NCBI GenBank assembly: GCA_031772625.1 | Contig: CM062820.1 | Coordinates: 318,392,545-318,456,544, forward strand | Reading direction: 5' to 3' | Source: Pinus tabuliformis | Lineage: Eukaryota > Streptophyta > Pinopsida > Pinales > Pinaceae | DNA: 64,000 bases | Shown here: positions 58,731 through 64,000 of the stretch, in pieces | How positions within the stretch are numbered: the first letter of the stretch is position 1 | How the letters are laid out: the number at the start of each line of letters is the position of its first letter | The notes under the pieces: generated by a model | The model's database searches: none | What the model saw: only the letters and a program-made list of their open reading frames with translations | What the model was told of the DNA's origin: nothing | Program-made: the position numbers and the translations under genes

Positions 58731-58748
58731 TGGTATTAGAGCCAAAGG
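58731..58748 (+). other. D primer-binding site
   Basis: TGGTATTAGAGCCAAAGG, two bases after the LTR end; one change from the canonical TGGTATCAGAGCC. Confidence 0.8.
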
Positions 58749-58803
58749 TGTATTTGGCTGATAAACTCGCATGAGATAAGGGTTCCTAGTTCGAGTGGGA
58801 GTA

Positions 58804-59639
58804 ATGGTGGAAGATGGTAGGTTTAGGGTTGATAAATTTAACGGCCAAAAATACCAGGTATGGAATATGCAGATGGAATATTATTTGTATTAGAAACATT
58901 TGTACCTACCATTAAGTAGAAAATCAAAGAAGCCGACGAGTATGACTGGTGAAGAATGGGATCTTCTCGACACAAAGGCATTAGGAAGAATACGACTATG
59001 TATGGGAGTCAGTAGCATTCAACATTTCAAAGGAAACGACAACAAAAGGTTTAATGATGGCATTGGCCAAACTATATAAAAACCCTCAAACTCAAATAAG
59101 GTATTTTTATGAAGCATCTATTTAATAAGAAGATGTCAAAAGGTGGATCTGTTGTTGATCATTTAAACGAATTTAACATGCTTACTAGCCAGTTAAGTTT
59201 TGTAGGGATAAATTTTGATGATGAAGCTAGGGCTCTATTTGTTTTGTGCTCATTGCTAGAAAGTTGGAATGGCTTAGTCATGGCTATTAGTATCCCTATC
59301 TCTAGATCTAGTGCTTTAAAGTTTAATGATGTTATTGGTGCTATGTTTAGTGAGGAAATGCGGATTAAAAGCTCAGGTGAGACAACATGTAATGCTTTAA
59401 CTTCACATACTAGTGTAAGAAAACTAGAGAGAGGAAATAGCCTAAGACATCACAGTATGTTGAGGAAAGGAATATCCAAGTCTAGATTCAGGATAGTGTG
59501 TTGGAAATATGGGAAGAAAGGACACTTGATGAAAGATTGTAAATCTCGAAAGGTAAAAGAAGGAGATGGACCTCAAGAGAACAATCATGAAGCGAATGTA
59601 ATATGTGATATGTTGCAAGATGGTTTGATTCTTTCTTAG
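58804..59639 (+). pseudogene. D Copia gag, broken
   Basis: The start ATG at 58804 reads MVEDGRFRVDKFNGQKYQVW, the normal Tork gag N-terminus. TAG at 58891 is followed by EEWDLLDTKALGRIRLCMGV and two frameshifts around 59020 and 59100. An open frame at 59109-59639 then gives MKHLFNKKMSKGGSVVDHLN, LTSQLSFVGINFDDEARALF and a zinc knuckle CWKYGKKGHLMKDC in which the second Cys is Tyr. Length without lesions would be about 280 residues, usual for the family. Confidence 0.85.
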
Positions 59640-59642
59640 AAA

Positions 59643-60815
59643 ATATTATTTATTCATGGGTGGTAGATTTAGGGGCTTCATTCCATGCCACACCTGATAG
59701 GAAACATTTTCATGACTATGCTCATGGAGATTTTGGACCGGTTCATTTGGGTGATGATAAACATGTAAAATCATTGGTGTGGGTAAGGTTTTTGTAAAGA
59801 AACAAAATGGAGACCAATGGATATTAAAGAAGGTAAGGCATGTTCTAGATTTAAACAAAAATTTAATTTCAAGAGGGAAATTGGGAGGTGAAGGATGTGT
59901 AACTACTTTTACAGACAAAACCTAGAATGTCATTAAAGGATCCCCAACAATAGAGAAAGGAGAAAAGGTTGGTACATTGTATTTATGCAATGGGATTTCT
60001 AATTATGTTAATTCTTTAACCTCCACATGTGTATATATGACACTTTGGAATCATAGGCTCAGACACATGAGTAAAAAGGGTATGCAAATTCTTCACTCAA
60101 GAAATTTGTTGCCAGGTTTGAAGTGTGAAAATTGTGTTTATGCAAAAGAAAGTCAGATTTTTTAGAGTTTGGAAGGAAAAACGAAAAATTAGAGTTCATG
60201 CATACATATGTATGGGGACGTGATCAGGTATAATATCTTGGTGGATGTAGCTATTATGTTACTTTATTGATGATGCAACTAGGAAAACCTGTATTGATTA
60301 TATTCATAATAAATATGATGCATTTGATACTTTCAAGAAATGGAAAGCTTTGGTTGAGAATGACACATGAAAGAAGTTGAAGTGTCTCAGAATAGAAAAT
60401 AGAAGTCAATATTCCAACAAAGAGTTTGATAACTATTTTTCAGAGAATGGAATTCATAGAGAGATGACAGTTTTAAGAACATCACAGGAAAATGATGTGT
60501 CAAAAAGGATGAATGAGATAGTCATGGAGTGTGTAAGGTGCATGAGATTGCAGGCACGATAGCCCTTATAATTATGGGAAGATGTTGTAGATATTATTGT
60601 TTATCTAATAAATAGAGGGCCTTCAATTTCCTTGGATGGTGGCATTCTTGAGGAGCCATGGACAGGTAAAAAGGTAAACTACTCATTTTTAAAGACTTTT
60701 GTTTGTGAATCCTTCGTCCACAATAATAAAGAAAATAGAACAAAGATTGAAGATAAATCAAATAAATGTAACTTTATTGGATATGGTGTTAATGATTTTG
60801 GTTATGAAATATAAT
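59643..60815 (+). pseudogene. D protease and integrase, broken
   Basis: The protease site reads WVVDLGASFHATPDRKHF (59657 on): DLGAS where active enzymes have DSGAS. GAG-pre-integrase follows, with LWNHRLRHMSKKGMQILHSR and KCENCVYAKE (59977-60165), an intact H-X3-H/C-X2-C zinc finger. The catalytic core is shot through with stops around 60166-60376. LRIENRSQYSNKEFDNYF (60377 on) replaces the usual SDNGGEY motif, so the second Asp is Glu, and VSKRMNE replaces AERMN, so the catalytic Glu is Lys. The tail reads KCNFIGYGVNDFGYEI (to 60812). Clearly inactive. Confidence 0.85.
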
Positions 60816-61065
60816 TATGAAAATTACAAAATTATTAGGAGCAGAGATGTTATATTAATGAAAATGCATTTATAAGGATCAGATGTAGGGAACAAAATAG
60901 GAAAAGGAAAAAAAATAAGACATAGTGCTTGATGAGATTAGAGAAAAATTAAAGGTGCTTAAAAATAATAATGATCAATAGCCACAACAACAAAAAAAAC
61001 CACAACAATGACATGAACCTATAACACCTAAAAGTGGTGTTATAAGATCTACAAGGATAAGTAGA

Positions 61066-62667
61066 GCCCCTGAATGATACTCTCCTTCATTATATTATGT
61101 ATTGTTGACTAATTCTGGTAAACTGGAAATATATGAAGAAGCAATGCAGGTGGAAACCAGGAAGAAGTGGGAGTAAGCCATGGAAGAAGAGATGGACTCC
61201 TTGATGCATAACCAGACTTGGGACTTAGTCAAGTTTTCTACAGGCAAAATAACATTGCAGAATAAATGGGTTTATAGGTTGAAGGAAGAAGATGAAGTTA
61301 AAAAGAGGTACAAGGATAGACTTGTGGTGAATGGGTTCGCACAAAATAAGGCTATATACTTTGTTGAAATATTTTCTCCTGTTGTTAAAATGACTTCAAT
61401 CATAACAATTTTAAGTTTAGTGGTAACAGATTATTTGCATCTAGAATAGTAATATGTAAAGACAACCTTTCTCCATGGGGATTTGGAGGAAGAGATTTAT
61501 ATGAAGTAGCCACAAGTGTATGAAGTCAAAGGGAAGGAGGAAATAGTATGCAGGTTGAAGAAGAGCTATATGGATTAAAAAAGCCCCAATACAATGGTAT
61601 CTAAAATTTGACAGGTTTATGTCTAAACAAGGTTATACTAGATGTCACTCTGACCATTGTGTGTATCTTAAAATGAAAAATGATAAGGAACATATTATAT
61701 TGCTATTGTATGTAGATGACATACTTGTTGCAGGGTCTAACATGCAGGAAATAAATGTGCTCAAAAGAAAATTGTCTGATTCATTTGCAATGAAGGATTT
61801 GGGAGTTTCAAAACAAATCCTTGGTATGAGAATAACTAGAGACAAGAAAAATAGCAAATTAACATTGTCTCAGAGCGAGTACATAGAAAAGGTATTGAAA
61901 AAATTTAATATGCAGAATGAAAAACGATTTAGTACACCATTGGCTAGCCATTTCAAACTACATAAGGAGATGTGTCCCAAGACCGAGGAAGATATGGATT
62001 ATATGTGTAAAGTTTCATATGTAGCAGTTGTTGGAAGCTTAATATATGAAATGGTCTGCATAAAACTTGATATTGCACATGTAGTTGGAGTTATAAGAAG
62101 GTATGTGAAAAATCTAGGAAAAGAGCATTGGATGGCAGTGAAGTGGATTCTCAAGTATTTACAAGGTACCAGAAATCAAACATTATGTTTTGGAGGTTCA
62201 AAAATTGCTATACAGGGCTATGTTGATGAATATATGGCAAGTGATAGAGATAACAAGAGGATCACCACATGGTATATGTTTATAGTAAGTGGAACAACTT
62301 TCAGTTGGGTTTTAAAATTGAAAAACATTGTTGCACTTTCAACAATAGAAGCAAGATATGTTGCTGCTACAAAGGCTAGTAAAAAAATGATTTGGTTACA
62401 AAGGTTTACAGATGAGTTGGGAAATAAGAAAGAGATGAGCAGGTATATAGTGATAGCCAAAGTGCCATCCATCCTGCAAATAATTCAACCTTTCATTCTA
62501 AGACTAAACATATACAGCTCAAGTATCATTTCATATAGTCATTTTTAGATGATGGACAATTGAAGTTCAGAAAGACACACACTAACCAGAATCTTGCATA
62601 TATTTTGACAAGGATTGTAATCAATGAGAAATTAAGCTTCTGCTCCATTTCAATTGGCCTTCAAGAA
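61066..62667 (+). pseudogene. D reverse transcriptase and RNase H, broken
   Basis: Begins with a degraded linker, then EEMDSLMHNQTWDLVKFSTG, NKWVYRLKEEDEVKKRYKDR and IFSPVVKMTSI (61180-61449). A stop precedes YVKTTFLHGDLEEEIYMK, where the first catalytic Asp (DVKTAFL in relatives) is Tyr. From 61619 a 309-codon open frame has LLLYVDDILVAGSNMQ (YVDD intact), KDLGVSKQILGM and LSQSEYIEKVLKKFNM. RNase H follows with GYVDEYMASDRDNKRITTWY and ALSTIEARYVAATKASKKMI, where the usual EAEY is EARY. The end LSFCSISIGLQE (about 62632-62667) is the family's usual C-terminus, one frame off. Confidence 0.88.
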
Positions 62668-62765
62668 TGATGATAAAGATAAGAAACAACTAGGTCCAAG
62701 TGGAGTCATTGTCCAACAAATGAAGCAGCGATGGAGTTTATATAATCAGTCTCCAAGTGAGAGAT
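62668..62765 (+). other. D 3' untranslated stretch and polypurine tract
   Basis: Ends TCTCCAAGTGAGAGAT immediately before a TGTT LTR start, the junction style of Tnt1-like elements (AAGTGGGAGAT then TGTT). No gene. Confidence 0.6.
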
Positions 62766-63763
62766 TGTTCTTCACATTATGACTTAGTTGTTTGGTTGGC
62801 ATTGATGTCAACCTAGTAGCATTGATTTCTTGAGAATAGCAACAAGAAATGCTAAAAATAGCATTCAAAATATTCCAATTTTAATTTGTCCTTGAATTAA
62901 AATTGTGAATTAAATTTGAATTTAGTCTCATCAGCTGCTTGAAAAATAATTAATTAATTCATCTTGGATTAATTAGTTGGAGAAATTAAAGCTAGAAGTA
63001 TTTGTGAAGTCATGCAACAGTTATCCCTTAATTAAGGATATAATGATGAGTTATAATTGAGTTGTAATTAGTTAGCTCAGTTAACTAAGTTATGTCCAGT
63101 TAAACTAGTTCCAAACAGTTTGAGGAACTAATTGTGAGTTTAGTCAGTTAATGCATGCATGCATCAAAATAGTGTACTACAGATAACTAAAGATTCTCTC
63201 ATAAATAACTCATGCATGTCTATTCATAGAAAGACCCAGTTGAGATTAAAGATAGGGACATTGTACTATTAGTTGCATGAGTATTCCTGTAAAGGAAACT
63301 CAACCATGTAGAAGGAACAAGGTTCCTTGAGGATTGCGCATTTTTACAAGGTGTGAGTGATCAGTGTTACACTTGGTAACAATAGGATCACCCAGGAGAA
63401 ACAGCGCAAGGAAATAGGAGACTTGGAGAGCTAAGGAGAAGGTTTGTGAGAAGCCTTGTTTTCCTATGAGAATTCAGGAGGATTGTACTAAGAGCTGGCT
63501 ATCTGCGAGAGCTAGAGCTTCATGTAATTCTTTGATATTTCCACCTTATATGATAATACAAATATTGGGGTTTTTAGCTGAGGCTTTCCCCTGAGTATAC
63601 TTCTGTGTTTCATGTGCATTGATTTTGCTTCTGGTTATATGTGTTCTGCTTGATCTTTCTCAAATATATTAAGCTTCCGCAAGTTTGATTGTAGAAGTAG
63701 ATTAAAGTATTTTGCTTTAGTTATATTGCATTATCAGGTTAATCTACAGTCAGAATTTCTACA
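62766..63763 (+). repeat. LTR of element E
   Basis: 998 bp, TGTTCTTCACATTATG to AATTTCTACA, followed directly by a PBS and a gag start, so it acts as the 5' LTR of E. It shows no resemblance to the D 5' LTR. It includes TGGCATTGATGTCAACC and, near 63548, TATATGATAATAC. Confidence 0.75.
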
Positions 63764-63781
63764 TGGTATCAAAGCAAAGGT
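63764..63781 (+). other. E primer-binding site
   Basis: TGGTATCAAAGCAAAGGT directly after the LTR CA end; a variant of the initiator-methionine Copia PBS. Confidence 0.75.
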
Positions 63782-63879
63782 TATCAAAGTTGTGAATAGT
63801 ATACTGAGAAGAGAATTCGAAGTTTGAAGTTCGGGGTTGTAGGTGCAAATCAAATTCATCTCATACTTCAAGTTGGTCA

Positions 63880-64000
63880 ATGGCGTTCTGTGGCTTGAGA
63901 CTCGAGTATGCCTTAGATGGTAGTTCAAATTACATAACATGGAAAGATCGCATGGAGGATGTAATAGAAGACAAGGGCTTGAAAGATTTCATTGATCGAT
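63880..64000 (+). CDS. E Copia gag, N-terminus (runs off the window)
   Basis: ATG at 63880 gives 40 open codons to the window edge: MAFCGLRLEYALDGSSNYIT, then WKDRMEDVIEDKGLKDFIDR. The pattern of a GSSNY block followed by WKDRM is the usual start of a Copia gag (capsid precursor). The start is supported by a spacing of about 115 nt from the PBS and by homology beginning right after it. Only the first part is visible, so whether E is intact cannot be judged; it is the only coding start here without a lesion. Confidence 0.8.
   Translation, partial: MAFCGLRLEYALDGSSNYITWKDRMEDVIEDKGLKDFIDR

Larger units (their letters stand above)
58124..62765 (+). mobile_element. D: Tork/Tnt1-like Copia element lacking its own 3' LTR
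   Basis: Plus-strand element with 5' LTR (58124-58728), PBS, gag, protease, integrase, reverse transcriptase and RNase H in Copia order, ending at a polypurine-like CAAGTGAGAGAT (62754-62765). The LTR that follows (62766-63763) does not match the 5' LTR but belongs to element E. Catalytic residues are lost in most domains. Confidence 0.8.

Noticed and set aside
1-64000. tRNA or rRNA genes
   Set aside because: Only PBS sequences complementary to tRNA 3' ends were seen; no cloverleaf or rRNA segment was recognised by eye.

Overview
The window is a plant-type genomic region made almost entirely of nested LTR retrotransposons. No intact host gene, tRNA, rRNA or CRISPR array was recognised. Very long LTRs (up to about 4.5 kb), Copia elements primed by TGGTATCAGAGC-type sites and Tat/Ogre-like Gypsy elements suggest a large, repeat-rich plant genome, possibly a gymnosperm. 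The species assignment is inference.

Layout, from outermost to innermost. C0 (minus-strand Copia remnant, 1715-5201) is broken by C1 (plus-strand Copia; 5' LTR 5199-7377, gag at 7444-7853 and again at 57091-58123). C1 gag is split by C2 (minus-strand Copia, 7854-57090). The C2 3' LTR carries a three-LTR TRIM-like element (8178-10965, TSD CTTAC). The C2 coding region is interrupted twice. Gypsy A (14413-39393, near-TSD GAAGG/TAAGG) lies between reverse transcriptase and integrase. Gypsy B (40004-52734, near-TSD TCATA/TCAGA) lies inside integrase. The A 3' LTR is split by T2 (19638-32588, TSD CTAGG), and T2 is split by the same-family T1 (21531-29315, TSD GGTGT). This gives six nested levels: C0, C1, C2, A, T2, T1. 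Right of C1 gag are a Tork/Tnt1-like Copia D (58124-62765) and the start of a further Copia E (62766 to the end).

Division of parts. A keeps gag but no pol. B keeps reverse transcriptase, RNase H and integrase but no gag or protease, and each of its LTRs contains a reading frame of about 535 codons. T1 and T2 keep only gag C-terminus/protease or less and look non-autonomous. All coding regions carry stops, frameshifts or lost catalytic residues, except the 40 visible codons of E gag.

Most unusual signals: (1) the LTR-embedded ORF of B, exactly 1608 nt in both LTRs; (2) two independent fold-back structures (T2 and B) with the LTR end plus primer-binding site at the hinge; (3) a family of small hairpins in T1/T2 with different stems but a shared GACTCGTTAAAA-like loop; (4) the LTR-I-LTR-I-LTR TRIM with internal domains of only 67 bp; (5) an apparent D/E junction exactly at a polypurine tract/LTR boundary.
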